Counted from the stretch's first letter, positions 26,663 through 36,441 are shown. The stretch is DNA of 64,000 nt from Vibrio tarriae (GCF_002216685.1 NZ_CP022352.1:434001-498000); one strand, 5' to 3'. The notes: generated from the letters alone by a model not told the origin. Numbers and translations: made by a program.

Positions 26663-27889
26663 TTATCCCAAAAACGAAATATACCCCTGCAAGATGATTA
26701 GGTTAACGATATCGATAAAGAAAGCACCGACGATCGGCACTACCATAAACGCTTGCGGTGAAGGGCCAAAGCGTTTTACGACCGATCCCATATTCATCAC
26801 CGCGGTGGGCGTAGCCCCCAAACCAAAGCCACAATGCCCTGCAGAAATCACCGCCGCATCATAGTTAGCCCCCATCACTTTGAAGGTGACAAAGTAGCAA
26901 AAAATGCCAAGCACGACGGATTGAATGGCGAGGATCACCAAAAACGGTAGTGCTAGATCGAAGATATTCCACAATTTCAGGCTCATCAGAGCCATAGCGA
27001 GAAACAGCGACAAAGAAACCGTGCCTAAAATATCCACCGTCTCCGCATCCACCTTACGCAGCTTAGTGACTTCGAGTAGATTGGTGATAAAGACACCAAT
27101 AAACAGGGCGTAAACGAAGTCAGGGATCATTAACCAACGGATTTCAAAGGTTTTAACCCAAGCTTCAAGATATTTTGCTCCGGTAACGCATATGAGCAAG
27201 ATAAACAATATTTCGATCACCTTCTTGGCCGTGACTTTATCTTCTTCATATTCGTTATAAGTGACCAGTTCAGGGAAACGAGAATGCGTTTGCGTGCCTC
27301 GCCCGTACTCGGATTCAATACCATGTTTATCAATCAGCTTTTGCGCGACTGGACTGCCGATAATCCCACCGATGATCAAACCAAAAGTGGCAGATGCCAT
27401 CGCGATTTCTAACGTATTGGCGAGGCCATAATTTTCGGCAAACGTGTTTGCCCAAGCCGCTCCCGTACCATGGCCTCCGGAGAGTGTGATAGAGCCTGCG
27501 ATCAAGCCCAATAAAGGATCTAAGCCTAAACCCGCTGCAAGCGAAACGCCCACACCGTTTTGAATAATGATGAACACCGAAGCCACGGCTAAAAACAGAA
27601 ACACCTTCGCGCCACCCTTAATCAGTTGGGTGTAGTTGGCCGCAAGGCCCACCGTACTAAAGAACATCAACATGAAGACATTTTGCAGCGGCAGTGAAAA
27701 TTCCATATCAATACCGTGAAAGTGCAACGCAGTAATCACACAGGCGACGATAAGCCCACCCACAATCGGCTCTGGAATGTTGAACTTGGTTAAAATGGGC
27801 AGTTTGGCATTAATAAAGTGACCTAAAAACAGGACACTGATAGCAATAAGAAAAGACTCTAATGCTCCAATTGAAATGATCTGATTCAT
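26663..27889 (-). CDS. gltS: Sodium/glutamate symporter GltS
   Basis: A 408-residue inner-membrane carrier that imports glutamate with Na+. It has ten or so hydrophobic helices in two inverted halves, each with a Gly-rich reentrant segment typical of the ESS family (GSITLSGGHGTGAAW near 140 and SAGHCGFGLGATPTA near 352). Ribosome-binding site AGAGG. The Qrr small-RNA gene lies directly upstream on the same strand, but the Qrr terminator separates it from gltS. Confidence 0.94.
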   Translation of the reverse strand: MNQIISIGALESFLIAISVLFLGHFINAKLPILTKFNIPEPIVGGLIVACVITALHFHGIDMEFSLPLQNVFMLMFFSTVGLAANYTQLIKGGAKVFLFLAVASVFIIIQNGVGVSLAAGLGLDPLLGLIAGSITLSGGHGTGAAWANTFAENYGLANTLEIAMASATFGLIIGGIIGSPVAQKLIDKHGIESEYGRGTQTHSRFPELVTYNEYEEDKVTAKKVIEILFILLICVTGAKYLEAWVKTFEIRWLMIPDFVYALFIGVFITNLLEVTKLRKVDAETVDILGTVSLSLFLAMALMSLKLWNIFDLALPFLVILAIQSVVLGIFCYFVTFKVMGANYDAAVISAGHCGFGLGATPTAVMNMGSVVKRFGPSPQAFMVVPIVGAFFIDIVNLIILQGYISFLG

Positions 27890-28102
27890 AGTACCTCTTT
27901 ATTTTTCAGGCTCATCTCTCCTTGATAAGCGGGTGTCTTGACCCGTTAGGACGACACCAAAACACAACATCAGCGATAGTTATCCTCTAATAAACGGCCA
28001 CAAGGCCACATAAAGCAATGATATTGCACGGACAAATTTCCATTTAATGCTAATTTTCAGCAAAAAAGCAGTGAAAATAGCGGGCGATAATACCCAAAAG
28101 AC

Positions 28103-28210
28103 AAAAAAATAGCCAATCGCAAGAACCGCGATTGGCTTATATATGATGTGAACAATACTATTCACTAACAACGTCAGTTGGCTAGGTGACCCTCGGCTTA
28201 ACAAGGGTCG
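28103..28210 (-). ncRNA. qrr: Qrr quorum-regulatory small RNA
   Basis: A trans-acting small RNA of about 108 nt that, with Hfq, controls hapR, luxO and aphA mRNAs in Vibrio quorum sensing. On the minus strand the transcript begins near GCGACCCTTG. It has a first hairpin GACCCT/AGGGTC, then the invariant pairing core at 28194-28161 (contains CACCTAGCCAACTGACGTTG and TTAGTGAA). It ends in a terminator stem AGCCAATCGC/GCGATTGGCT (28111-28137) with a T7 tract. A sigma-54 promoter and LuxO boxes lie upstream. V. cholerae has four Qrr RNAs; I cannot say from sequence alone which number this is. Confidence 0.95.
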
Positions 28211-28221
28211 CTTATAAATAA

Positions 28222-28237
28222 GCACGAAGCGTGCCAA
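28222..28237 (-). promoter_or_regulatory. Sigma-54 promoter of qrr
   Basis: The minus strand reads TTGGCACGCTTCGTGC, a -24 GG and -12 GC with 10 bp between, matching the consensus TGGCACnnnnnTTGC well. The predicted start is about 12 nt further, at the 5' end of the Qrr hairpin. Confidence 0.92.
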
Positions 28238-28298
28238 CTAATTAACCCCTAATTTTTGTGATACTTTGTCAGAAAATAATCACTTCACTCATTGTTTG

Positions 28299-28325
28299 TT
28301 GCAATTTGCAATTTGCAATTTGCAA
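28299..28325. promoter_or_regulatory. Array of overlapping LuxO boxes
   Basis: TTGCAA repeats every 7 bp (TTGCAATTTGCAATTTGCAA and on), giving three overlapping copies of the LuxO operator TTGCAnnnTGCAA. It is centred about 77 bp upstream of the sigma-54 promoter, as expected for an enhancer-binding protein. It also lies 118 bp from popT, which runs the other way. Confidence 0.85.
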
Positions 28326-28443
28326 CAAGCCGCAATATGAATATGAACCTTATTGTTGAGCAAGAAAGAGACACGTTGTGTCTGGCTGCAAGTTAACAAA
28401 GAACAGGTATAATGACGGCCTTATTCAATTGGCAGGAAAAACA

Positions 28444-29355
28444 ATGAACTACTTGAGCACCTATTTAAAAGGTCTAGCTATGGGCGCCGCTGATGTGGTA
28501 CCGGGTGTATCAGGCGGCACAATCGCCTTTATTACTGGCATTTACGATACTCTGCTTGAAAGTATTCGCCGCATCAATCCTAGCTTACTCAAGGTATGGA
28601 AAGCGCAAGGCTTGGCGGGGGTATTTCGTCACATCAACGGCCTGTTTTTGATCACGCTATTCGGTGGCATTTTTACCAGCATCGCAACCTTAGCCAAACT
28701 TATCTCTTGGCTATTAGTCACGCATCCTATTCCTATTTGGTCATTCTTCTTCGGCCTGATTTTGGTGTCGGTATGGCATATGCTGCGCCAAGTCGAACAA
28801 AAAAAGCTTTCTCGTCTCCTGTGGCTGATTGCCGGAGCCATTTTCGCCTACGGCATTACCGTGCTTAAACCACTACACCTTGAGCCCACTTACATCAATG
28901 TGCTGATTTCTGGTGCGATTGCGATTTGTGCCATGATCCTACCTGGCATTTCCGGCAGCTTTATCTTACTACTGATCGGTATGTATGCGCCTGTTTTGGG
29001 CGCAGTGAAAACCTTCCAACTGGACATTCTGCTGATTTTCTTAACCGGATGTGTGATTGGATTACTCAGTTTTTCCCATGTTCTGTCATGGCTTTTACGC
29101 CGTTACCGCGATGTGACTCTGACCTTCCTAACCGGATTGATGCTCGGCACTCTGCCTAAAATTTGGCCATGGAAAGAAACGCTCTCTTGGCGGGTAAATT
29201 CCAGCGGAGAGCAAGTACCACTACTGCAACGCAACCTATCACCGTTTGAATTTGAAACGCTTACGTCACAGCCATCACAGTGGTTGTTAGCGCTGGTACT
29301 CATGCTAGCCGCAGTCGCTTTAGTTCTCGGTTTAGAAAAATACGCCGAAAAGTAG
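28444..29355 (+). CDS. popT: Undecaprenyl-phosphate translocase PopT (DUF368)
   Basis: A 303-residue inner-membrane protein of the DUF368 family. Start set at MNYLSTYLKG after CAGGAAAA. It has about eight hydrophobic helices in two repeated halves; the signature GAADVVPGVSGGTIAF is near residue 12 and ILPGISGSFILLLIGMY near 164. The V. cholerae DUF368 protein has been shown to recycle undecaprenyl phosphate across the inner membrane, with fitness effects at alkaline pH. A TATAAT box at 28408-28413 without a good -35 may be its promoter. The 550-bp gap upstream holds qrr and its LuxO sites. Confidence 0.92.
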   Translation: MNYLSTYLKGLAMGAADVVPGVSGGTIAFITGIYDTLLESIRRINPSLLKVWKAQGLAGVFRHINGLFLITLFGGIFTSIATLAKLISWLLVTHPIPIWSFFFGLILVSVWHMLRQVEQKKLSRLLWLIAGAIFAYGITVLKPLHLEPTYINVLISGAIAICAMILPGISGSFILLLIGMYAPVLGAVKTFQLDILLIFLTGCVIGLLSFSHVLSWLLRRYRDVTLTFLTGLMLGTLPKIWPWKETLSWRVNSSGEQVPLLQRNLSPFEFETLTSQPSQWLLALVLMLAAVALVLGLEKYAEK

Positions 29356-29376
29356 CCAACCCCTTTGAAACAGGCT

Positions 29377-29400
29377 CACCACCGCACAATGCGGTGGTGA
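29377..29400 (+). terminator. Stem-loop after popT
   Basis: CACCACCGCA/TGCGGTGGTG is a perfect 10-bp stem with a short loop; no strong T-tract follows. Confidence 0.55.
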
Positions 29401-29556
29401 AGTTACCTCACTAGTACTGCGGTTTCTGCAAGTAGAAAGACAATATCACCTTGATTTTTCTAAGAGCCACGGCACATTTCCTCGGTGTTCAATCTCGACA
29501 CAGATAGAGAGCATGCTAACATCTTCCCCACTCACGCAACTTCGGAATACGATGTG

Positions 29557-29976
29557 ATGAACGCACTGAAAGGGATTGCGATCCTGCTGGCTCTTGGGGC
29601 TGGCTTTTTTGCCAGCGACCTTGTTGCTTGGTTCCAGTCGCCTCAACCTGATCTTAACGATTACTGTCAACTATCACAGCAAAGCTGTGAGCAAGCGGGT
29701 GTCACCATGACGCTAGCTCAAGATAAAGCCCACCCATTAATTGCTAATCGACTCACCGTACACTGGCCCAATACGGATGCACAAAATTTGATCCTCACTT
29801 TAGAGGGACTTGAGATGAATATGGGCAGTGCCAAGTTTTCTTTATCCTCCAACGGTGATGGCCTATACAGTGCCGACATTATTCTGCCCGTTTGTACTTC
29901 GGATGCGATGACTTGGATTGGTGAGCTCAGCGATGGCAAACAGACGGTTTACCCAGCAATTAGGATGGAACGATGA
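29557..29976 (+). CDS. Small membrane-anchored protein of the SCO/PCuAC copper operon
   Basis: A 139-residue protein with one N-terminal membrane or signal helix (IAILLALGAGFFASDLVAWF, about 6-25) and a periplasmic domain with a Cys pair (DYCQLSQQSCEQ). Start set at MNALKGIAILL; no strong ribosome-binding site, and in-frame GTG and further upstream starts cannot be excluded. It overlaps the next gene, a SCO protein, by ATGA. Context points to a role in copper delivery or cytochrome oxidase assembly, but I do not recognise the domain. Confidence 0.75.
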   Translation: MNALKGIAILLALGAGFFASDLVAWFQSPQPDLNDYCQLSQQSCEQAGVTMTLAQDKAHPLIANRLTVHWPNTDAQNLILTLEGLEMNMGSAKFSLSSNGDGLYSADIILPVCTSDAMTWIGELSDGKQTVYPAIRMER

Positions 29977-30563
29977 GTAAAAATTGGTCATTGATATTAG
30001 TGATGGCGTTTACCCTAGGATTTGGTGTCAAAGCCTATTTGGATAGCCAACAGAAATTAGCCGCACAGGTGACTACCCCACTGACCTTATCGGGAGAAAA
30101 TCAGCAAGCTGTCGCCATTTTCGATCAAGCCGATCCACGAATTCGAATTGTCTATTTTGGCTTTACACGTTGTCCAGATGTCTGCCCAACCTCTTTAGCC
30201 ATGCTCTCCGCAGCCTTAAACCAAGTCGATGATAAAACGAAGGCGCAGTTACGCCCGATGTTTATCTCCCTTGATCCGGAGCGAGATGATGCCAAACTCG
30301 CCGCACAATACGCCCACTACTTTCATCCGATGATTGAAGGTTTATCTGGCTCCGTTGCAACCACCAACCAGATTGCAGAAAAATACGGTGTGATTTTTCG
30401 TAAAGCTGAATTGCCCAATTCTGAGTTGAAATACACCTTAGATCACAGCTCTTATTTCTATTTCTTGCAGCCGGATGGCACCTTGATCAATAAAGTGCCA
30501 CATACCCAAGACCCCACACCCATAGTGGATGCCATCAAGAAAATCATTCAATCAAAAGGATAA
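29973..30563 (+). CDS. SCO1/SenC-type copper chaperone
   Basis: A 196-residue periplasmic thioredoxin-fold protein anchored by an N-terminal helix (about 5-22). The copper/redox site is CPDVC (Cys67, Cys71) in FGFTRCPDVCPTSL, with the distal ligand His near residue 153 in TLDHSSYF. SCO proteins deliver copper to the CuA or CuB site of cytochrome oxidase or act as disulfide reductants. Translation is coupled with the genes on both sides (4-bp overlap before; PCuAC start 4 bp after). Confidence 0.93.
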   Translation: MSKNWSLILVMAFTLGFGVKAYLDSQQKLAAQVTTPLTLSGENQQAVAIFDQADPRIRIVYFGFTRCPDVCPTSLAMLSAALNQVDDKTKAQLRPMFISLDPERDDAKLAAQYAHYFHPMIEGLSGSVATTNQIAEKYGVIFRKAELPNSELKYTLDHSSYFYFLQPDGTLINKVPHTQDPTPIVDAIKKIIQSKG

Positions 30564-30567
30564 TTTA

Positions 30568-31020
30568 ATGAAACTGAACGCCTTGCTTCTTGCTAGCCTA
30601 CTGCTTAGCACATCTGCCTTAGCTCAATCAGACATCATGGTTCACCAAGCTTATGCGCGCGCGACTCCTCCTGCCGCAGTCAATAGCGCCTTTTTTGGTG
30701 AAGTCATGAACCACAGTGATGTGGAGCGCTACATTGTTTCCGCCAGCAGCGAAGTGGCTGCCAAAGTGGAGCTGCATGACGTCATTAAAGAAGGCGATGT
30801 GATGAAAATGCGCCAAGTTCCTGAGTTTGCGATCCCCGCTCAAGGGACTTTAGTGCTCAAACCGGGCAGTTTTCACATCATGCTGCTTGAATTGAAAAAA
30901 CCACTGCAAGAGGGCGAGAACATCGAAGTGGAAATCACGTTCAAAAATGGTGAGAAACAGGTGATCACTGCGCCAGTGAAAAAAGTGATGTCCGGTATGG
31001 CTGAGCACAGCTCACACTAA
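30568..31020 (+). CDS. Periplasmic copper chaperone of the PCuAC family (DUF461)
   Basis: A 150-residue exported protein. Start set at MKLNALLLASL, a clean signal peptide ending ALAQ (about 1-19). The Cu(I) site follows the family pattern H-M-X10-M-X21-H-X-M: ELHDVIKEGDVMKM, then PGSFHIML. Known role: hands Cu(I) to SCO or to cytochrome oxidase. Last gene of the three-gene copper operon. A short His tail (AEHSSH) may also bind metal. Confidence 0.92.
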   Translation: MKLNALLLASLLLSTSALAQSDIMVHQAYARATPPAAVNSAFFGEVMNHSDVERYIVSASSEVAAKVELHDVIKEGDVMKMRQVPEFAIPAQGTLVLKPGSFHIMLLELKKPLQEGENIEVEITFKNGEKQVITAPVKKVMSGMAEHSSH

Positions 31021-31074
31021 GTCTCGTTGGGCAAATACCTTGCTCAACAACACACCTCTTAGATAACACATTGC

Positions 31075-31136
31075 TATACCCAAACTACTTGGTGTTGCAG
31101 CCAAAGAAGCTGCAGCTTCAAGTAGGAGGGGTATAT
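31075..31136. repeat. Internally deleted ERIC element
   Basis: TATACCCAAACTACTTGGTG and GCTTCAAGTAGGAGGGGTAT are the ERIC ends joined with the middle lost. The rest of the 365-bp gap to sstT contains no recognisable gene. Confidence 0.7.
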
Positions 31137-31384
31137 CTAAAAAATTAAGGGCGATGATACATTCACTTTTTTTTGTTGCCCTTGTTATGCCCAAACGAAA
31201 CGGAATCTCATCTTTATCAAGGTTAAGCAACAAATTACTTACTTCCTCTCAAAATAAGCAACTTATCACGCTAAATATCAATTATCGGTAGACACATTAT
31301 CTTGTGCGGTTAATATTGGAATCCTTCAGGATTAATGACTGAAGCTACAATAATTCAAATTTTTTATGATTCGCAGGGATAACT

Positions 31385-32608
31385 ATGCAAAACAACTCGT
31401 TTCTAGCCCGTTTGGTGCGTGGAAATCTGGTCTTACAAATTTTAGCCGGCATCCTACTTGGCGCAGCACTGGCTACTTTTTCACCAGAAAACGCTCAAAA
31501 AGCGGGATTAATTGGTAATTTATTCGTAGGGGCACTCAAAGCTGTAGCTCCCGTGCTGGTGTTTATTTTGGTTGCATCTTCGATCGCCAACCAGAAGAAG
31601 AACCAACACACCTATATGCGTCCGATCGTTGTGCTGTACCTATTTGGCACCTTTTCAGCAGCACTGACCGCCGTTATTTTAAGTTTCCTATTTCCGACCA
31701 CGCTCGTACTTGCAACCGGCGCTGAAGGCGCAACACCGCCACAAGGCATTGCCGAAGTACTCAACACCTTGTTGTTCAAGTTGGTCGATAACCCAGTCAG
31801 CGCTTTGATGAATGCAAACTACATCGGCATTTTAGCTTGGGGCGTGGGGCTAGGTTTGGCGCTACACCATGCTTCCTCCACCACAAAAGCAGTATTTGAA
31901 GATCTTAGCCATGGCATCTCCCAAATCGTGCGTTTTATCATTCGTCTCGCACCATTCGGTATTTTTGGCTTAGTGGCCTCAACTTTTGCCACCACAGGCT
32001 TTGATGCGCTTGCTGGTTATGCGCAGTTGCTGGCGGTACTACTTGGCGCAATGGCCTTTATCGCACTTGTTGTCAATCCAGTGATTGTTTACTACAAAAT
32101 TCGCCGTAACCCTTTCCCTCTGGTTTTACAATGCCTACGCGAAAGTGGTGTTACCGCATTTTTCACGCGTTCCAGTGCTGCCAATATTCCGGTCAACATG
32201 GCGCTGTGTGAAAAACTCAAATTGGATGAAGATACATACTCAGTCTCTATCCCACTGGGAGCCACTATCAACATGGCGGGCGCAGCCATCACCATTACCG
32301 TACTGACTCTTGCTGCGGTACACACCATGGGTATTGAAGTGGATTTGATGACAGCACTGCTTCTGAGTGTGGTTGCTGCAGTCTCGGCTTGTGGTGCTTC
32401 TGGGGTTGCGGGCGGTTCATTGTTACTCATCCCACTCGCGTGTGGTTTATTTGGGATTTCCAATGACATCGCAATGCAGGTTGTTGCGGTAGGTTTCATC
32501 ATCGGCGTAATTCAAGACTCTGCCGAAACGGCACTGAATAGTTCAACCGATGTAATTTTTACTGCGGCAGTATGCCAAGCTGAGCATGAACAAAATCGTA
32601 CGAGCTAA
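31385..32608 (+). CDS. sstT: Sodium/serine-threonine symporter SstT
   Basis: A 407-residue inner-membrane carrier of the DAACS family (glutamate-transporter fold) that takes up Ser/Thr with Na+. Hallmarks are the [14 protein letters not shown] segment (HP1, about 260-273), [17 protein letters not shown] (Na-binding TM7, about 289-305) and the [18 protein letters not shown] hairpin (HP2, about 337-354). Length and motifs match E. coli SstT. A terminator follows immediately. Confidence 0.95.
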   Translation: MQNNSFLARLVRGNLVLQILAGILLGAALATFSPENAQKAGLIGNLFVGALKAVAPVLVFILVASSIANQKKNQHTYMRPIVVLYLFGTFSAALTAVILSFLFPTTLVLATGAEGATPPQGIAEVLNTLLFKLVDNPVSALMNANYIGILAWGVGLGLALHHASSTTKAVFEDLSHGISQIVRFIIRLAPFGIFGLVASTFATTGFDALAGYAQLLAVLLGAMAFIALVVNPVIVYYKIRRNPFPLVLQCLRESGVTAFFTRSSAANIPVNMALCEKLKLDEDTYSVSIPLGATINMAGAAITITVLTLAAVHTMGIEVDLMTALLLSVVAAVSACGASGVAGGSLLLIPLACGLFGISNDIAMQVVAVGFIIGVIQDSAETALNSSTDVIFTAAVCQAEHEQNRTS

Positions 32609-32661
32609 TATTAATATGTATCATCAACGCTGCTACTAAAGAGAGCAGTTGAGATACACAT

Positions 32662-32690
32662 AAAAAATGGGCATTAAATGCCCATTTTTT
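32662..32690. terminator. Terminator between sstT and the PAP2 gene
   Basis: The perfect stem AAAAAATGGGCAT/ATGCCCATTTTTT serves both convergent genes and overlaps the stop of the minus-strand PAP2 gene. Confidence 0.9.
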
Positions 32691-33441
32691 ATACCAGATG
32701 CATTCGCTGTAACCACGGTTTAAAACGTGGGTGTTGCAATGGGTACTGCTGTGGCACCAACAAATACAAAGCACCAACCAATAAAGCTGCACCCAGAAGA
32801 TCGACCGGATGGTGCATACCAAGCCACAATCGACTATACGCCACTCCACCCGCCCAAATCAGTAACGCCCCTACGCTGATATAGCGTTTTTTCTCCGCCA
32901 ATAAGCTACCAAAATAGAGCAGGCAAACCATCACAAACACTGTGTGTCCAGAAGGGAAAGAAAAATCCGTTTCACCTTGCCAATGCATTACCCGCCAAGG
33001 GCTTACTTTATCTTCCATTGCCAACAATAAGGCTTCTTGCTTAGGATGTGCCAGCTTATAAAAATGGCCAGCATTAGGCAGCAGTAAGGATTGGGTCATC
33101 AGCTCAGTATAGGGTCTTGGCTCTTGAGTGATCGCTTTTATACCCACTTTCATCACCATGGCTAAACCGAGTAACAGCATTAATTGAATGGATTTATTCA
33201 GCCATTGATGACGAGGAATTTGACAACGCCATCCAACCCAGCACACCAAAAAGAGCAATGTGAATAGAAAGCCCTCTTTACCTGCGGAATGCGTTAAGTA
33301 AGTCATTGCACGACCAACCGGATCAGTCACGGGTTGCGTAAAATCCAGCTGCAGCGACAACAGGGTTAAAGGAATTAATAGAAGGATAAACGTCAGCAGC
33401 AATACCAAGGCACGTTTGCAGCTCATGATGCGTGCTTTCAT
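32689..33441 (-). CDS. PAP2-family lipid phosphatase (PgpB-like)
   Basis: A 250-residue inner-membrane phosphatase. Start set at MKARIMSCKRALVL, 7 nt after GGAG; the frame is open further upstream. About six helices. The three acid-phosphatase motifs are present: KAITQEPRP (about 115-123), FPSGH (about 166-170) and SRLWLGMHHPVD (about 205-216). Likely substrates are phosphatidylglycerol phosphate or undecaprenyl pyrophosphate. Whether it partners PopT, encoded 4 kb away, in carrier-lipid recycling is inference. Confidence 0.88.
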   Translation of the reverse strand: MKARIMSCKRALVLLLTFILLLIPLTLLSLQLDFTQPVTDPVGRAMTYLTHSAGKEGFLFTLLFLVCWVGWRCQIPRHQWLNKSIQLMLLLGLAMVMKVGIKAITQEPRPYTELMTQSLLLPNAGHFYKLAHPKQEALLLAMEDKVSPWRVMHWQGETDFSFPSGHTVFVMVCLLYFGSLLAEKKRYISVGALLIWAGGVAYSRLWLGMHHPVDLLGAALLVGALYLLVPQQYPLQHPRFKPWLQRMHLV

Positions 33442-33671
33442 AACCATACTCCACCCGAACACAGTATGCGCATTGTAGAAAACCTCTGTCCGGTAATGCC
33501 AATATCGTGTCAATTTGCTGGAAAAAAAACGTTCATTTTCCCCTTCGGTTTGCCACTAAATTTATTAACCCCCAAATAACAATAATGTAACTAAATTTTT
33601 CATGCCTAGGTTGGATAGTAGAAAAAGCTTTGCCTATAGTTTGGATTAGTCACCAGATAAGGAGAATGAAC

Positions 33672-34502
33672 ATGGTGAAAAACACAATGCTCAACCGTTT
33701 AAATGAGCTACCAAGACTGTCTAAAGTTCTGCAAGAATTGCTGGATATGGCCAATCAGCCTGATGTGGATTTTCATCAGCTCAGCAAAAAAATCACGCTG
33801 GATCAAATCCTGACAGCGCGTTTGCTCCGCATGGCTAATTCTGCTTATTTTGGTGGTAACGGACATATCGCTACCGTAAACGATGCCATCATCAGGGTCG
33901 GCATTGAGTCGGTTCGTACTCTTGTTGTTGCTTCCGTCCTCTCCAGTACTTTTCCAAAAATTGAAACTCTCGATCTGAATGATTACTGGACCAATACCTT
34001 TGAAACAGCGTTAATTGCCAGCAAGATTGCCGAACAAGTCGGTTTGGATAAGTCAGAAACGTTTACCACTGGCGTGCTGCATAACATTGGCGAACTCATG
34101 ATTCATACTTTGATGCCCACCGAGGCCTCACTGATCCAACAGAAAATCGCCCAAGGCATGGATCCGCTCAGCGCTCAAGAAGAGGTCTTAGGTATTTCAG
34201 CGCCTCGCATTGGTGCGATGTTGGCAAAAGAGTGGAAATTCCCTTCGGAAATGGTTGATGCCATTAAACATTTTGATGAACCCCGTGAAGCCGAAATCTC
34301 CCCCAAACTGGCGGTGGCGATTCACTTTGCCCGCGATATTAACTTCAGTTGGGATAAGCTCACGGAAAGCAAAGAGAAATCGATCTACCTTGCTGACCAT
34401 CCTGACTCGCGTTTACTCAGCATTTCTGCTGCCTTTCAATCCACCATTGATCGGGTACGCGGCAATGGAAAGGAGTTGGCCACACAGATGATGGCGGCCT
34501 AA
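33672..34502 (+). CDS. HDOD-domain signalling protein
   Basis: A 276-residue cytoplasmic protein. Start set at MVKNTMLNRL, 7 nt after AAGGAG. Nearly the whole length is an HDOD domain (LPRLSKVLQELLDMAN, ILTARLLRMANSAYFG, GVLHNIGELMI). The HD dyad is replaced (HN in place of HD), as is usual for HDOD, so no phosphodiesterase activity is expected. HDOD proteins act as scaffolds in c-di-GMP, chemotaxis and stress signalling. No fused output domain. Confidence 0.9.
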   Translation: MVKNTMLNRLNELPRLSKVLQELLDMANQPDVDFHQLSKKITLDQILTARLLRMANSAYFGGNGHIATVNDAIIRVGIESVRTLVVASVLSSTFPKIETLDLNDYWTNTFETALIASKIAEQVGLDKSETFTTGVLHNIGELMIHTLMPTEASLIQQKIAQGMDPLSAQEEVLGISAPRIGAMLAKEWKFPSEMVDAIKHFDEPREAEISPKLAVAIHFARDINFSWDKLTESKEKSIYLADHPDSRLLSISAAFQSTIDRVRGNGKELATQMMAA

Positions 34503-34545
34503 AAAAAACATCCCAAGAAGAGGCTGGTTCTTCTTGGGATGAAAA
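34503..34545 (-). terminator. Terminator downstream of phoX
   Basis: CATCCCAAGAAGA/TCTTCTTGGGATG is a 13-bp stem; on the minus strand it is followed by T8, so it terminates phoX. It may also stabilise the HDOD mRNA end. Confidence 0.85.
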
Positions 34546-34562
34546 GGGCAATTGATAACGCT

Positions 34563-36441
34563 TTATGCGCCGATGACACCACCGTCTTCACGGGTGATCA
34601 TCATGATGGTTGAACGAGGTTTGCTTGTACCACCGTAAGGGAAATGCGATGGAGCAGCCTCTTCACCCGGGTGCTGAACACCAACAAACATGGTTTTGTG
34701 ATCAGGGCTGAAGGTTAATCCCGTGATCTCACACGCGATAGGGCCAGTTAAGAAGCGTTTCACCTCACCTGTGATTGGGTCACCACACAGCATTTGGTTA
34801 TTCCCCTGTCCAGCAAAATCACCTTGGTTAGAGTAGTTACCATCGGTTTGGATCCACAAGCGACCTGCAGCGTCAAAAACCAATCCCATCAGGGCTGTTA
34901 AACATATTGTCAGCCGAAATGTTTTCGCTACCTGCGTATAGGGTGCCTTTGTGAACGGTTGGATTACCTGCAATTAAGTAGAGGTCCCAAGCGAACACAT
35001 CACTGGTGTGATCACCCTGTGCTGGCATCCAACGAACGATCTGCCCGTAGTTATTCTTCTCGCGTGGATTCGGGCCACCAACAGGTTGACCTTCTTTACC
35101 ACGGTTTTTGTTGTTGGTGAGCGTACAGAACACATGCTTTTTATCAGGATGCACGGCTACCCATTCTGGTCGATCCATAGTCGTTGCACCCACTTGGGTC
35201 GCTGCACGACGAGCAAAAATCAGCACTTCAGCTTGATCTTTGAATCCATTTTCAGGAGTGAGGCCATTCTTGCCAAAGCTCAGCTCCATCCAGCGTCCGC
35301 TGCCTTTCAGTTCGTTTTCATTGATATCGAACTTAGCGACATACAAGGTGCCCTCTTCCAGCAGATTACGGTTTTGCTGATCATTACCAGCTTGGTAGCG
35401 ATGCTTGGAAACGAATTTATACAGATGTTCGCCGCGCTCATCATCACCAAGATAAACCACCACATGGCCATCGTTATTAATCACCAGTGCCGCATTTTCA
35501 TGTTTAAAACGGCCAAGAGCGGTACGTTTCAGTGGCGTAGAGTTCGGATTATGCGGATCAATTTCGACAACCCAACCAAAGCGGTTTGGTTCATTTGGAT
35601 TTTTTGCCACATCAAAACGTGCATCGTGCTTGTGCCACTGATAGTCAGATTCACCCGTTTTAACACCATAACGTTTATGTTGATCGGTCAACTTGTTTTG
35701 TTCGTCATCAGAACCAAAATAGCCATTGAAATTTTCTTCACAAGTTAAGTAGGTTCCCCAAGGCGTCTCACCATTCGCACAGTTATTCAACGTGCCGAGA
35801 ACATTCAGTCCTGTTGGGTCTTCTGCTGTTTTCAACAAATCATGTCCCGCTGCAGGGCCTGTCACTAACATCGGAGTGTAAGCCGTAATGCGACGATTAC
35901 GTTGACCTTCGCGATCAATTTGCCAAGTGTTGCCTCGCTTGATGATTTCCACAATAGTCACACCATGCGCGGCTTGCGCTTTACGTACATCATCCGCCGT
36001 CATCGCTTTACCTTGATGATCAAACAGATACTCGTAATTGGTGTATTCATTGTTGATCGCGAGCACACCGCGATCTTCGCTGATCGGGAAAAAGCTCATG
36101 CCATCCGTATTATCGCCAAACTGTTTCTCTTGTGCTTTTGAGTCTTGCTTGCCGCTTTGGTCAAATTCTGGCGCATTCGTAAAAATAGGATCGCCCCAAG
36201 ACATGAGTGGAGTGGCTTTATAGCCTTTAGGCACAATCACTTTATCTTCTGTTGACACTGGGATTGCTGAGAAATTCAGTAGGTTTGATGTGGCTGGCGC
36301 AGCCACCGCACTCGCAACCGGATTTAAGGCTAAAAACGCGCCGGCACTCACTGCCGCACTGCCCGCCAAAAAATGGCGTCTAGACAGTTGCGCTTCAATC
36401 ATTTCACTAAACTGGGATTCTTGCTCATCACGCTTCCACAT
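34563..36441 (-). pseudogene. phoX: PhoX-family alkaline phosphatase, split by a +1 frameshift
   Basis: Tat-exported phosphatase of the PhoX family (Ca/Fe-dependent phosphomonoesterase). The N-terminus carries the Tat motif SRRHFLAG. The first frame (34873-36441, 522 residues) ends at MFNSPDGIGF. The sequence resumes in another frame at FDAAGRLWIQTDGNYSNQG and runs to REDGGVIGA (34563). Removing one T from the T5 run at 34875-34879 gives one continuous protein of about 625 residues, the usual family size. The lost part contains well conserved C-terminal blocks (WIQTDG, GPIACEITGLTFSPD), so the truncated product is probably inactive. Either a real mutation or a base-calling slip. A TTGTCAT half Pho box may lie at 36551-36557. 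Confidence 0.85.

Noticed and set aside
27980..28237. 85-codon minus-strand open frame between gltS and popT
   Set aside because: It runs through the Qrr RNA, its terminator and promoter, begins inside the sigma-54 box and has no ribosome-binding site.
28299..28325. CRISPR or simple microsatellite
   Set aside because: Only one short 7-bp-period tract; its unit fits the LuxO operator and its position fits an enhancer.
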